Below, one piece after another: positions 1-10,462 of a stretch of 64,000 nucleotides of DNA. Origin of the DNA: Glebionis coronaria (taxonomy: Eukaryota > Streptophyta > Magnoliopsida > Asterales > Asteraceae). The notes below the pieces were generated by a model that saw only the letters and a program-made list of their open reading frames with translations, searched no databases and was not told the DNA's origin. Every line of letters starts with the position of its first letter. Within the stretch, counting starts at the first letter, position 1. A program made the position numbers and the translations under genes. The DNA lies in assembly GCA_025667525.1 (NCBI GenBank), contig CM046882.1, positions 20,658,488 to 20,722,487 on the forward strand. Direction: 5' to 3'.

Positions 1-3000
1 ATGAAATCGTACCATGATTAGTATTGAGTGTTATCTCAATCAATCTATCATCCATGTCTAGAAACATCACTATGATATATTATAATCCATAAACTATAAA
101 TCATTATTATGATAATATTTGGTGTCTTTCTAAACTCTAAGTTTGTTGACAATGATAATTACATCTTATTAACATATAGAATATTCATTACTTGGAACAA
201 TTCAAGTTAGTAATAATCATTCTATCCCAAACAAATCTTATCATAACATTTGTACTAATCATCTAAATGATTTTCTCTTTAAGCAGTCATTGTTGTCAAA
301 TCTTCTTATAATTAAACAAGTTTTACAACTATCCATACACACAATATGATTTACATGATGAATCCCTTAAGTTTTCATCTTATGTCAACTCTCATCAAAT
401 GAGATACATTCATTGAGACTTTCTAAATGATACTTCATGTTGTGTTAGATTTCATTAACCACAAATGTTTATTACAATAAACATACACATCAAGGTCATA
501 CATTTAATTTCTAAACCCTTTCATTTGAAACCTTATTCCAAGTTAAGGTTTAACATCTTGCTTACATGGAATATTGCTTTCCATATGTTATACATCATAT
601 GTGATTTAGAAAATAAGTATAATACTCCCACTAGCTTTTAGTTGTACTCACAAGTTATCTTAGATCTAATTAAAAATCAAAACATGAATTTAATAATTAG
701 ACTTGATATATATCCCGTATATGCATGCATTAATCCATACATGGATTCTTGCATCTTGTACACTACACAAAGATTATTGTAATTTATAAACACTTTGATC
801 ACAACCGTCCTCGCTAATGTAATCGTACAAAAGAGTTTAAATATTACATTGTCATATTTATCATTATAAAAACTATCATGACAATAAATCATCTTTATTA
901 ATGCATGTAGAACTTTTCTATCATATATTGTGCATTAATCATGTGTACAATATTGTCCATATGAGTCTTTCACTAAAGAAACTTATATTCACCTCACGGT
1001 CTAACCAATTGGTTAAAGATTAATCAAGTTTCCAAAAAATGATTATCTTCTATGGACTTGCATCTACTTATTCATAATTTTATTCAATAATGACATTCAA
1101 GATTCAATAATACATCTATATGGTTAGTAGGGCCACCATGATCCTCTAACATACATTCCTTAGTATTGACATATCAATATATCATTCAAGTACTAAAGAC
1201 ATCCTTGCGGATCTATGAATGTGAGTTCTATCATCACGATGTTCAACACTTAATGTTCACCATCATTATGACATTCGCTAGTATATTTAGAAGGTTGCGT
1301 ATTTTGTTATTTATCTCTTAAAGATCTACGAGTCCTCCCACTTGCTTTTAGTAATCATAGACTATTCTTCAAATACATAGCATGTAGGGAAACAACAAAT
1401 TGTTATCTTTTGGGACACGTCACAAAATACCTTGATAGTTCTTGACAAATTCAGAACTTCAATTTAAAAGACTCAATGTGATTCATCATATTCCATAGCT
1501 TGATGGTGTCTTAGTTTCCTTCTAGGTCGGAGTAATATTTAAGTATATACTTTGTATACCCAATTTCGAAACCTTGACAACTTTTGGAGGTAAAGTATTT
1601 CAAGTTATCACATCAAATAATTCTAAAGAATTTGATTTACCACTCAAGACATTCTATGAGTATTTGAGATTGTGAGACTATATCGCAATTCTTAAATAAC
1701 TTAAACTCCTTAGGTTAAATACTTATCAATTGTGTCAAAACAAAATTGAAATTATATAATATATAAAACCTAGTGCATGCTCTAATGTGTACATCTTTAA
1801 ATAGTTCAATAACTATATATACGTTGTTTGTCCTTTGAATAATTCAAAGACTTCATGTACATTAACAAGAAGATATAACAAGTAAAGAGTTTACTTTATG
1901 TTTATAAGTCTTTTAACAATTTAAAGACTATATGCTTATGTTTTACAAGAGACATAAACATTCATAAAGTAACTATGAACAACTTCAATAATTATTTTAA
2001 GTTAATTGCGTATTTCATTTATATTATTGTGCATTCCAAGAAACATTCCAATAAATATAACAAAATAGTTGAAGTAGATTGTTATTCATATCTTGACATC
2101 TTCTAAACAAGACAACATACATTGACAATTAAATGTATAAGCCTTAATAGAATATTAGATTCTTATCTCGTGGTTAAGAAACCATATGTCATATTGTTAT
2201 GTGTTTTATCTTGACATCTTCTAAACAAGACAACATACATTGACAATTAAATGTATAAGCCTTAATAGAATATTAGATTCTTATCTCGCTGTAAAGAAAC
2301 CATTTGTCATATTGTTATGTGTTGTACCTTGCACACAATAAAGATTTATCCCACTTGTGCACGACACAACATCACGTACGAATACAAACAACCATGAAAC
2401 GCATAGTTTATGTGAACAATATGATCATGTCATGTATATTTGAATAACTAGTAGAATGTCAACCATATAGTTTTATAAAAATTCTGCATAATTATTATAT
2501 GAAAAATACTTCAAAAGTGATAATCATATAAAATAGGATGCATTTATCCTTAAAACTATGGTTCTTCATATTCTGAAAGTAAATTATTATTTCAAGTTAA
2601 ACTAGAAATAATATGGATTACTACGAAGGTAAACAAGCTTGTAGCTCCCACTGAATTAGACAACATTACATTAATGTATTTCGTAACGCTCCCACTGGAT
2701 TTGACAACATTACAAATGTTACTTCACCAGTAAATAGCAGATAACGATTTATTTACCTCCCTACTCGCTTTAAATGCCCATAAATAACAATTACTTATGT
2801 ATTATAGAGAGTGTATGAATTTCTACCATGTAAATGAGAGACTATCTATCATGCTTTCATTAACTTGAAATCTGGCATGCAGTTTTCTCCATATTAGGCC
2901 TACCATGCAATAAGGGTATTTAGTGCCTACGTTGGGTTAAACCATAATAACTAGGATAACTAAAGCTAGTTATTATAATCACAATAAACAAACAAAACAC

Positions 3001-4820
3001 GTATTTTGTTCTATCGATTATAGCCTTAAGGGGATCGACATGTAAAGAACAAAAGAAGTATTGCTTTCCTAGAGATTGCTAAGAGACTTATTAGTTTGAA
3101 GGATGCTCAAAAACTCAAAAAGATTAATGAGATCTACTTGAAACAATAAGTTGTGCAAATCTACGTAACAATTTAAGTTCACTTAAAGATTGATAATTAC
3201 AATAATCCAATCATACCTATTAATAGCTTTTCCTTGCACCGAAAAGTGATAGGTATACGTCTCTTTCTTTCTTACAAGAAAACGAGACTTTGTTTGTCAA
3301 ACAAGCATTAGTTTATAGAACTTTGTTGCAATAATACTTTTAAAAGAATCACAAAATTCAATTTTAGTATTTTCAATAATATTATCTTTATAGAAAAATT
3401 AAATACCCATGTTTAATATAAACATTAATTTTCTAAAAGCTAGAATCCACCAAGACATACCGCCACCGCATCAGTTGATCTGCTAGTGATGATGATATTC
3501 AAGGGGTAATTGACGTTCAATAATTGCATCAAATACAACTTCTAGAATTATGGGACTCAACTTTATATACATCACTTGTGACAATTCAAAAGTGAAAAAG
3601 CGAACATGTTTATCCCATCTATTGCCACGAGTTAAGGTCTCACCTATCTTAACTTGCTTAAGTCGTCCAACCAAAAACCGTGATTATATAGCACCGACGT
3701 CTCACAATCGAGTGTATTATATCACCTTGGGTTACAAAATCACCACAGTCTAACGTATGGTGAAAGAGTAAGTGCAAGTGCTTTTACACGTTGGATGGCA
3801 AATAAACTTATTTCAAAGGGTATAAATTTTGACAATTTCAAAACATGTACAAAGAAGCATGCAACATCTTTGTATCATGATAATTTAACAAATTTACTCA
3901 ATTCATTAACTATATACATCACTTATTTAACTTACAATTCAATTGTATAAATAGTGATATCATAAAAATTGACGATTCAACATGTATTCTATATAAAGAA
4001 GTTTAATTTTATCACGGGAAATATTAAAGAATGATTAAAATCATTCAAACCCTATACCATTCGCGGCTTCCTAAAAAGTATGCAAGATAAGGAGACTACA
4101 AGTAGTCAGGTATTATAGGGCAATGGTATCTACAAGACCGAAGTCTTGATGAGTCTTCCTGAACCTTAGCCTTGCAACTAGATAGTACTTTTGCAAATTA
4201 CGTCATTAATAAAATTTTACAACTTTAAAATAAAAAACAAATTATAAACTTGATTCTTGCTAATCACGGCGTGAGTTAGATTTAAACCCATGTAAGGGCG
4301 ACTCGTTTGTTGCCACATATGATCGTGCAAGAACAAGATTATAATAAATCAAATTTCATATAGTTTTAGTCTGGTTTATTTTTATTTTTCGAAAAACCCT
4401 TTGCTTGAACCATGATATATAAAAATTATAATCAAAAGCAAAACAAATAAACATTAACATAAAATATATACCCAATTATCAATTAATCACATACTTCATG
4501 CATACCACATCTATCGTGACTTCAATTAACTCAATTAATTAAGAACACATGATCCATGATAAACTTGCATGATTCCCATGGATCGGACCATAATTTAACA
4601 ATTAACAATGTGATAAATAACAACTAATTAACAATTAACAACATATTTATCAACAAAAATTGTACACAGCTTAGGGTTTGTCTAATTAATTTTATTAACC
4701 CTAATTAGGGTTTATGAAAACCTAATCATCAAATAAAATAATTCAAACGCCATCATAGTAAGTTTACACAATTTTATCTCTTTCGTTATTTTTAATGTAA
4801 TTAAAAGCCATACGAACCTG
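1..4820 (-). mobile_element. Internal region of a non-autonomous or decayed copia-like LTR element (left end outside window)
   Basis: The stretch lies directly downstream, on the minus strand, of an iMet-type primer site (4821-4832) and an LTR (from 4834), so it should be the element interior read right to left. No ORF longer than about 70 codons and no gag, protease, integrase or RT motif is visible on either strand. It is AT-rich and carries several related phrases of the form CTCCCACT(A/T)GCTTTTAG (around 625 and 1335) and CTCCCACTG(A/G)ATT(A/T)GACAAC (around 2645 and 2690), which suggests repeated internal sequence. It could be a large non-autonomous derivative or a very old autonomous element. 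The 3' LTR is not in the window. Confidence 0.5.
2089..2326. repeat. Tandem duplication, 2 x about 118 bp
   Basis: The sequence starting TATCTTGACATCTTCTAAAC at 2089 starts again at 2207. The copies differ by only a few bases (for example TGGTTAAG against CTGTAAAG). This is a recent local duplication inside the copia-like interior and has no coding content. Confidence 0.9.
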
Positions 4821-4832
4821 GCTCTGATACCA
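4821..4832 (-). other. Primer-binding site, iMet tRNA type
   Basis: The plus strand reads GCTCTGATACCA, the complement of TGGTATCAGAGC, the usual plant copia primer site matching the initiator-Met tRNA 3' end. It lies one base from the TG that opens the adjacent LTR, which fixes the element orientation as minus. Confidence 0.75.
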
Positions 4833-4833
4833 C

Positions 4834-5640
4834 TGTTGGAGTTTATAAAAACCTTTTATCATATTAACACATTAATAATCACGAGTACACAACGGAATAT
4901 AGGATCACGTATAGACAAGTAATTAACATAAACGATAAAGAATTTGCGTACCTTTTAGCAATGGATAAACCACCTTTATCGAACCACCAATATAAACGAA
5001 AACCCAAAGATCAAACAATGATCTCTCTAATAATACGCACACAATACGTTATAGCAAACAATTAAGTATGCTAGTACTAATAGTGATAAAGCTAACTATA
5101 TACTTAATTTCTTAAATCAAGCCAAACTCTAACCAACCATTTGTTATATAGCCGATCGTACAAAAACCAAACAAAAGAATCGTTAGACACTTTGTTCCTA
5201 ATCGTAGATCAATATCTTAATAGGATATAATAACGATTCCCCATTATATATATACATGCACGTTGGTAAATCCTAACCAATTTAGGAAACCAAGTAACTT
5301 AGAAACAAAAGATATTTATTCCAAACGTTTCCTTTATTTGTTTTACATACTTATCTTTATACTTAACAATTAACTAACAATTATAAAATCCCGTTAAGTA
5401 ACTAATTAATTAACGTTAGTAATAGCTTATCACTAATTAATATATTATGAATAATATATTAACGTATAATTGTTATACGTATTAACGCGTGCGTCTCCTT
5501 AGGCTCGGGACGACTTCCGGACATATATTATTTACGTGTACATATTCCTTCAATTATGACCTACTCACTAGTCAAGCCTGTGGATCTACGTAACATGAAA
5601 CCATAAAACCGAATAAATGAAATTGAGATTTGATCAAAGA
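4834..5640 (-). repeat. 5' LTR of the minus-strand copia-like element (right end uncertain)
   Basis: The LTR begins on the plus strand with TGTTGGAGTTTATAAAAACC at 4834, next to the primer site. No partner LTR is in the window, so the outer end cannot be fixed. It probably lies between about 5570 and 5700, where the sequence character changes. The body is AT-rich with a short GC patch near 5485-5520. Confidence 0.5.
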
Positions 5641-6057
5641 TGGTTTACCCACCAGATATACAGTTTCAAAAATGTTATCGTCTTTATGACAAATGTTCGA
5701 GTTATTTTAAGCATGTACCGGCCTTAGGTGGAATTACTCTCCTAATGATAATGACATCTATCAAAATTGAGTAGGAAACTGATTCGCAATGCAACAAAGG
5801 ATAGATATGTTGTGTCTTGCTAAAAGGTGCTATAGTCTCTTTAAAAGAAGGGTTTAAGGCTTTAAATAGCCATGTACTTTCTTAAATATATCCATATGGT
5901 ACGTGGACTCAAAAACTTATCTAAATAGTACATGAATTTTGACGTTTTTGCCAACATGGTCATATTTTTACCTGCAATCGGCTAAACCAGTTAAATAAGA
6001 TGACGTGGCATTTTTTTCTTTTACAAAGTGACATCGTTAGTCCCATCCAATATATTT
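5641..6057. other. Intergenic, nothing recognised
   Basis: No ORF, RNA gene or clear repeat is visible. It ends abruptly where similarity to the small-gene segments at 33.07 kb and 58.79 kb begins. Confidence 0.4.
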
Positions 6058-6479
6058 TGCTAGAAAGGGCACCATTCTGATCCATTGTTTTCTTTAATCG
6101 ATCGATCCAGGCGTATTTTGATTATGTTTTTTTTATCTACTATACAACGTACGTAGGAATGTATGTCCTTTACTTTTATACATATCTTTGTCGGTGGGCT
6201 TGTCGGACGAACCGACTTTAGTTAGTTACCTAAAATATTTATCACCTGATTATTCTTTCGGCCCATTTGCTCACATGTACACTTAAAGAATCATGTTTCG
6301 GCCCATTTAAGAAAAAAAAGATCGTTTTTGGTTATACTATGTCAATTACATAATCCATCAAAGTGTATTTAAAATGCAAAATAACAGACTAGATAGTTTT
6401 GTTTTCAGAATTAGATAAAAAAAATTTGAACGGCTGAGATTTATTTCAAACACATACTAGTAAGAAGCTAGCATGAAAA
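6058..6479. repeat. Duplicated host segment, unit 1 (5' flank of the Cys/His-rich small gene, coding part missing)
   Basis: From CTAGAAAGGGCACCATTCTG onward the sequence parallels 33,065-33,230 plus 36,880-37,100 and 58,790-59,045, including the start-codon region (complement of ATGGATCAGAATG) and the flank with TCGGCCCATTTGCTCA. Only the first few codons of the gene remain here. Unit 2 has a Helitron inside this flank; unit 1 does not. Confidence 0.7.
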
Positions 6480-7212
6480 ACTTAAAAAAAATATTACAAT
6501 TAATAGCAAAGATTGCTACACCAATCAACCTAAGAAAACCTCGTCAAATATATTCATCGTGTTAACCATAACCACCTTAAAAACAAGTAAGTTCTAAGCC
6601 TTCCATGTCCACCATATAGCACATAGAACTACAACATCGAAAAAAGAACTTTCCTTCTCACCCAAATCCAAATCACCATTATCGACCATTTCAAGAACAT
6701 TCAAGGCGCTATCTAGAGGGATCACATCTAAGCCCCACAACTTACGAATCAAATCCTAAATGTTCCGAGAAAAGGAACAAAGAACAAAAAGGTGATCTTC
6801 ATCTTCAATTTGGTCCTCACAAAACAGGCATAAGATAGAGTGAAGATCAATTCCTCTTTTATCGATATTGGCTCTAGTTGGCAACCTATAATTTTGAATC
6901 ATGCATGCCGATATATTGGCTTTGCCAGGAGCAAGATTATGCCAACTAAGCTTAGAAACTAAACTCCTTAACAACTTGAAATCAATAATTACCCTTAAAA
7001 CAAAACCAGAGAACTGACAGGATGAATGTAGAGACTAATGCCAAGAATCTTGATTCGAAGAAGAGAAGTACCCGAAATTTCATTTCAGGATTATTAAATT
7101 CACCTTCTTCCCTACCTGAACTGATTGGCCTGTGCCATGTTCAAATAGCCCGCGAATGACATGTATCTAACCCCATCGGCTTTTGATGAACGTAACAACT
7201 TTGGTTTGTTTC
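6480..7212 (-). pseudogene. LINE retrotransposon ORF2, 3' part (zinc-binding RVT C-terminus), broken
   Basis: The minus strand at 6974-6756 encodes 72 residues with the pattern LSWHNLAPGKANI...LPTRANI.KRGI...CLFCEDQIEDEDHLF..C, the reverse-transcriptase zinc-binding region at the C-terminus of plant LINE ORF2. It would follow the RT parts at 28,972-30,845: the two pieces were one element before the large LTR insertion at 7213. The sequence is closely matched at 37,100-37,680. Multiple stops and frame breaks show it is dead. Confidence 0.75.
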
Positions 7213-7596
7213 TTTTAATGCAAGTAATGCCTAAAAACATTATTAGTGTTAACTAATCTTTCTTAGTTTTGATCACAACAAACCATACAACACATTTAGT
7301 GTAAAACACAAAATGAATTATTTGACTAACACTATCATCAAGGTAATAATCATATCACTAACCTTTCCTAATCATACTTAGTGATCATCAAACTGATTAT
7401 CCTTAAAACTCACTTTTGTTAATATGACAAAAGACTTTTTAATAAACTTTCTTTTTTAGAAAATGTTTTATTAAAATGGAAAATGAAAATTTGAAAATAG
7501 CATATTCCAAATGCTGTTAGAATATCCTTTGAATTTTTCAAATACCTCAGATATTCCCACCCCACTAAAAGACAAAAAACGGAGCGTATTCTAGTG

Positions 7597-7662
7597 GCGG
7601 TACCTTAAGTACCTACGCGGTTCCTTAGCGATATGGAACCGCGGGGTGAGATAAGGTACCGC
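7597..7662. promoter_or_regulatory. Nested GC-rich hairpin (module A) in the carrier LTR
   Basis: The outer stem GCGGTACCTTA (7597-7607) pairs perfectly with TAAGGTACCGC (7652-7662). The inner stem CGCGGTTCC (7616-7624) pairs with GGAACCGCG (7635-7643) around the loop TTAGCGATAT. In the 3' LTR (27687-27752) one G-to-A change breaks the last part of the outer stem. It sits 40 bp upstream of the TATA-like box. Related modules occur at 22224-22281, 24328-24377 and 25765-25828 inside the same element. Confidence 0.8.
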
Positions 7663-7701
7663 GCACAGCTAGCCGTTATAGATCCGTTATACTTTGTCTC
7701 C

Positions 7702-7710
7702 TTTAAATAG
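7702..7710 (+). promoter_or_regulatory. TATA-like box of carrier LTR
   Basis: TTTAAATAG follows the GC hairpin by 40 bp. Transcription would start about 30 bp further on, giving a U3 of roughly 0.5 kb and a long R-U5 that contains the tandem arrays. The start site is inferred from position only. Confidence 0.45.
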
Positions 7711-8240
7711 TGGGTCAAATCTCATTTTCCAGTAAGCCTCTTGGACGTTCTTCTTAGCCCTCTTTCTATTTTCTATAGCATAATCATTAGTAAATGATCA
7801 CTTAAATTGTTAAGGATGTTTACATATGATTATCCTCTTGATCCCCTCCTTTACCTTGTCCAATGAGAAAATCACTCACTCACTAGTGTTGTGATAAAGA
7901 TGAATCTATGAGCTAGTCATATTCATCATGATACCCTTTTTGTTTTAGGTCAATCCAATGTATTTATGAATACTTGGACTAGTTGTGTTCATCCAAGTTA
8001 TTTGTGGATACTTGGATTTGTTGTGTACATCCATTCCATATGTGTTTGCTTGGATTTGTGTTGTGTAAATCCAAGATACATGTGTGTACTTGGATAAGTC
8101 TAGTTGAGTTGTAATAGATTTGATTAGGAGTTCTCACTAAACTATAAAGTGATGTGGTTGTGTCTTGTGAGTTCTCACTAAACTATAAAGTGACTAGTAG
8201 TTGTGTTGTGTGAAGTTCTCACTTAGCTTCAAAGTGAAGA

Positions 8241-8543
8241 GTCGTGAAGATTGGTTCTAGCTTTCGATTAGAAATCGACATCTAGCCTTGTGTCGTAAAA
8301 TGGTGAAGTAGGCAACATCGTGAAGATTGGTTCTACCTTAAGATTAGAACTCGACATCTAGCCTTGTGTCGTAAAATGGTGAAATAGGCAACGTCGTGAA
8401 GATTGGTTCTACCTTAAGATTAGAACCCGACATCTAGCCTTGTGTCGTTAAATTGTGAAGTAGGCAACGTTGTGTAGATTTGTCCTAGCTAAAGATTAGG
8501 TCTCGACATTTAGCTTAGTGTCAGAAAATAATGTAAGCAACGA
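8241..8543. repeat. 76-bp tandem array, about 4 copies, inside the carrier LTR
   Basis: Units starting GTCGTGAAGATTGGTTCTA occur at 8242, 8318, 8394 and 8470; the last is degenerate and 74 bp long. The same array is at 28331-28633 in the other LTR. Each unit contains a TCGACATCTAGCCTTGTGTCG core. Confidence 0.9.
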
Positions 8544-8883
8544 TGTAAGGTTTTCTCCGCCGAGAAGGGAGCTTGTGGATAAAGTGGAAATCTCGAGTAG
8601 GTGTACTCGAGGAGTGGAGTAGAAACGAGGATAGAGCCTCGTTGTCGAACCACTATAAATCGTGGTGTCTTCCCACTAGGTTGTCTCCTTCCTTACTCTT
8701 TACTTATTTCATTATCATTACACTTACCTATTATCTTTGCTAGTGCATTTGAATTGAACCTAATCATTATGCAACTTAGCCTCAAGTAAAAGATAGTTTT
8801 GATACAAACCAAATTGAAAGTAATTTTAATTTGGTAACCAATCGAAGAGAAACTATTCAACCCTTCCTTCTAGTTTCTACAAT

Positions 8884-8896
8884 TGGTATCCGAGCG
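8884..8896 (+). other. Primer-binding site of the carrier element
   Basis: TGGTATCCGAGCG starts two bases after the LTR. It resembles the iMet-type site TGGTATCAGAGC with an A-to-C change, as expected for a copia-class element. Confidence 0.7.
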
Positions 8897-9643
8897 ATGG
8901 TCACTCAAGATCTTTGAAGTATATTGTACTTTGAAACTTGGATCGATCCATTGTCTCCTCAAATTAGAAGGTCAAGTTATACTAAAGTTTCTCTTTGGTC
9001 AAAACTATGTTTTCTTTGAAAATAGGTCTTTTAATTGATAATATTGCATCCCACTTAAGATTAGTAGCCTTTATGCATTTTAGATATACTCTTGAAATGT
9101 ATCTACTAGTTTGCATCTTGCTTTGTGTAGGTACTCATGAAGATCAATCACTTAATTGGTTGTGGATTGAGTTACTTGAACTTGTAGAAGACTCATCTTC
9201 ATTGATCTTTAACATCTTTGAATGATGATACCAAGATGATTGGGAATGATACTAGTCCTTGAAGACTTAGTACTCATCATAGTCATTGATTGGGCATAGC
9301 ACTTATTCCTTCATGGATTGCTCTTTATGGCCAAGGTACGCTTTTGTTCTTCCACACGCCCTTTGATCATTCTTTTGATCATTACTTGACTATGTGCTTG
9401 TTCTCGGCATCCTTACCTTGACATTTATTTGTGGTTTGTGTTTCTTTTCCTTTATCCTCTCAAACCTTCATTGCTTGGATACTTGACTCACTATGGTGAT
9501 GTAGAGTGAGTTAGTAGAAGCTTAAAGTATCGAGCATGATTTCTATGGTTTGCACCCATACGGTTAGTAGGCCCTTTGTGGGAGAGAAAGTGAATTAATA
9601 CCTTGCTCATATTTTGGTTTAGACTAAGACTATTATTGAAAGT
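8897..9643. other. Carrier element leader, no gene seen
   Basis: The leader runs up to the nested insertion. A 76-codon ORF at 8995-9225 has no recognisable motif and ordinary non-coding composition, so it is not called. The last 5 bp (AAAGT, 9639-9643) are the target duplication of the nested Sirevirus. Confidence 0.5.
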
Positions 9644-9647
9644 TGTT

Positions 9648-9929
9648 GGGAATCTAAACTTGTTAGATTCCCTGATCATTGATTTAAACATAATTAGGCT
9701 GATAGATAGTCCCTTGCCTGTGCCTAGGAGGCAGGCAAGTTTCGCAAGACTCACAGAGATCCAAGTCTCTGTGAGCAACCTCAGAGGAGTCCATGTCAGA
9801 GACATTGTCAGGGAAGTCGAAGATTACCTGAAGACATACTCCTTGGCTGTGATGGATAACAGTCAAGATGTATTAGGGACTCTGAGGGGTTGAGAGTTAA
9901 CAGGGGTGGCAATACCCTGATAACTCTCA
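9648..9929. promoter_or_regulatory. Cluster of four hairpins in the Sirevirus U3
   Basis: Stems: GGGAATCTAA/TTAGATTCCC (9648-9657/9663-9672); CTTGCCTG/CAGGCAAG (9713-9720/9732-9739); CTCACAGAGA/TCTCTGTGAG (9750-9759/9766-9775); TGAGAGTTAACAGGG/CCCTGATAACTCTCA (9891-9905/9915-9929, one mismatch). The last stem has a further substitution in the 3' LTR. Palindromes in the upstream LTR region are a reported feature of maize Sireviruses; a role in this copy is inference. Confidence 0.75.
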
Positions 9930-10115
9930 GCATACTTTGGACATGCCATTTGTGTGTTCGAGATTATGAAGAATAAGGAAACTGTTTTTGACAACTGTTC
10001 CTTAAAGCATAATGGAAGACTACCAAGAATAGAAGGACATCATGTGACTGATGTGGGAACTTGTAAAAGCTTGTGTAGTCGACATCAAGTACTGTTTAAG
10101 TCAAACTCGTAACAC

Positions 10116-10124
10116 TATAAATAG
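10116..10124 (+). promoter_or_regulatory. TATA box of the Sirevirus LTR
   Basis: TATAAATAG sits in an otherwise AT-moderate stretch, about 270 bp before the LTR end, a normal position for a copia promoter. The copy in the 3' LTR is at 21550. Confidence 0.7.
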
Positions 10125-10390
10125 GATGTGCATCCATGCATTAATGTTTAACACTTTGAGATATTAAGAACATTAGTGCGTATAACTTAGTGAATCAAAC
10201 AACTACGACTGTATTCATAAGTTAGGGTTTATTGTTGTCCAAAGTGTGCACAACACATTGTCATCAAACGGTGTTATCCATAACACTTGTAATTCTTTAT
10301 TATACAATAATAAGATTACGTTTGAAAAGTAATACCTTGTGTTGATTAAGTTAAGATTAGGGTTTCTTGCATTGATTAGGGACTTTCAAT

Positions 10391-10402
10391 TGGTATCAGA
10401 GC
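10391..10402 (+). other. Primer-binding site of the Sirevirus
   Basis: TGGTATCAGAGC, two bases after the LTR, is the exact plant iMet-tRNA primer site. Confidence 0.92.
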
Positions 10403-10462
10403 GGTGTTTGATATTAAAACCTTCAAGAAACATCGTTCTCAGTTTTATAATCAAGATCAACC

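Larger units (their letters stand above)
7213..8881 (+). repeat. 5' LTR of the large carrier element
   Basis: It matches 27303-28971 base for base without net length change. The end is ...TTTCTACA. The expected opening TG has become TT here, while the 3' LTR keeps TG. It holds a nested GC hairpin (7597-7662), a TATA-like box (7702), a loose array of about 45-bp phrases with ATCCAAG/TACTTGGA (about 7950-8100), GTTCTCACTAAACTATAAAGTG repeats (8130-8235) and a 76-bp array (8241-8543). Confidence 0.9.
9644..10388 (+). repeat. 5' LTR of the Sirevirus
   Basis: It starts TGTTGGGAATC and ends GGGACTTTCA. It has 8 differences from the 3' LTR at 21078. A TATA box at 10116 puts the transcription start near 10,150. 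The first 290 bp consist largely of perfect or near-perfect hairpins. Overlapping ORFs on both strands here are by-products of those inverted repeats and are not genes. Confidence 0.95.

Noticed and set aside
3483..3753. Small ORFs on both strands
   Set aside because: Short, overlapping and motif-free, inside a copia-like interior.
5641..6057. Possible host promoter
   Set aside because: No TATA/leader arrangement linked to a gene; only AT-rich sequence.
8601..8789. 62-codon ORF in the carrier LTR (also at 28691)
   Set aside because: Conserved only because the LTRs are copies; no domain, low-complexity hydrophobic tail.
9491..9893. Overlapping ORFs on both strands in the Sirevirus LTR region (also 21036-21327)
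   Set aside because: They fall within LTRs made of inverted repeats, which open frames on both strands; no motif and no independent start context.
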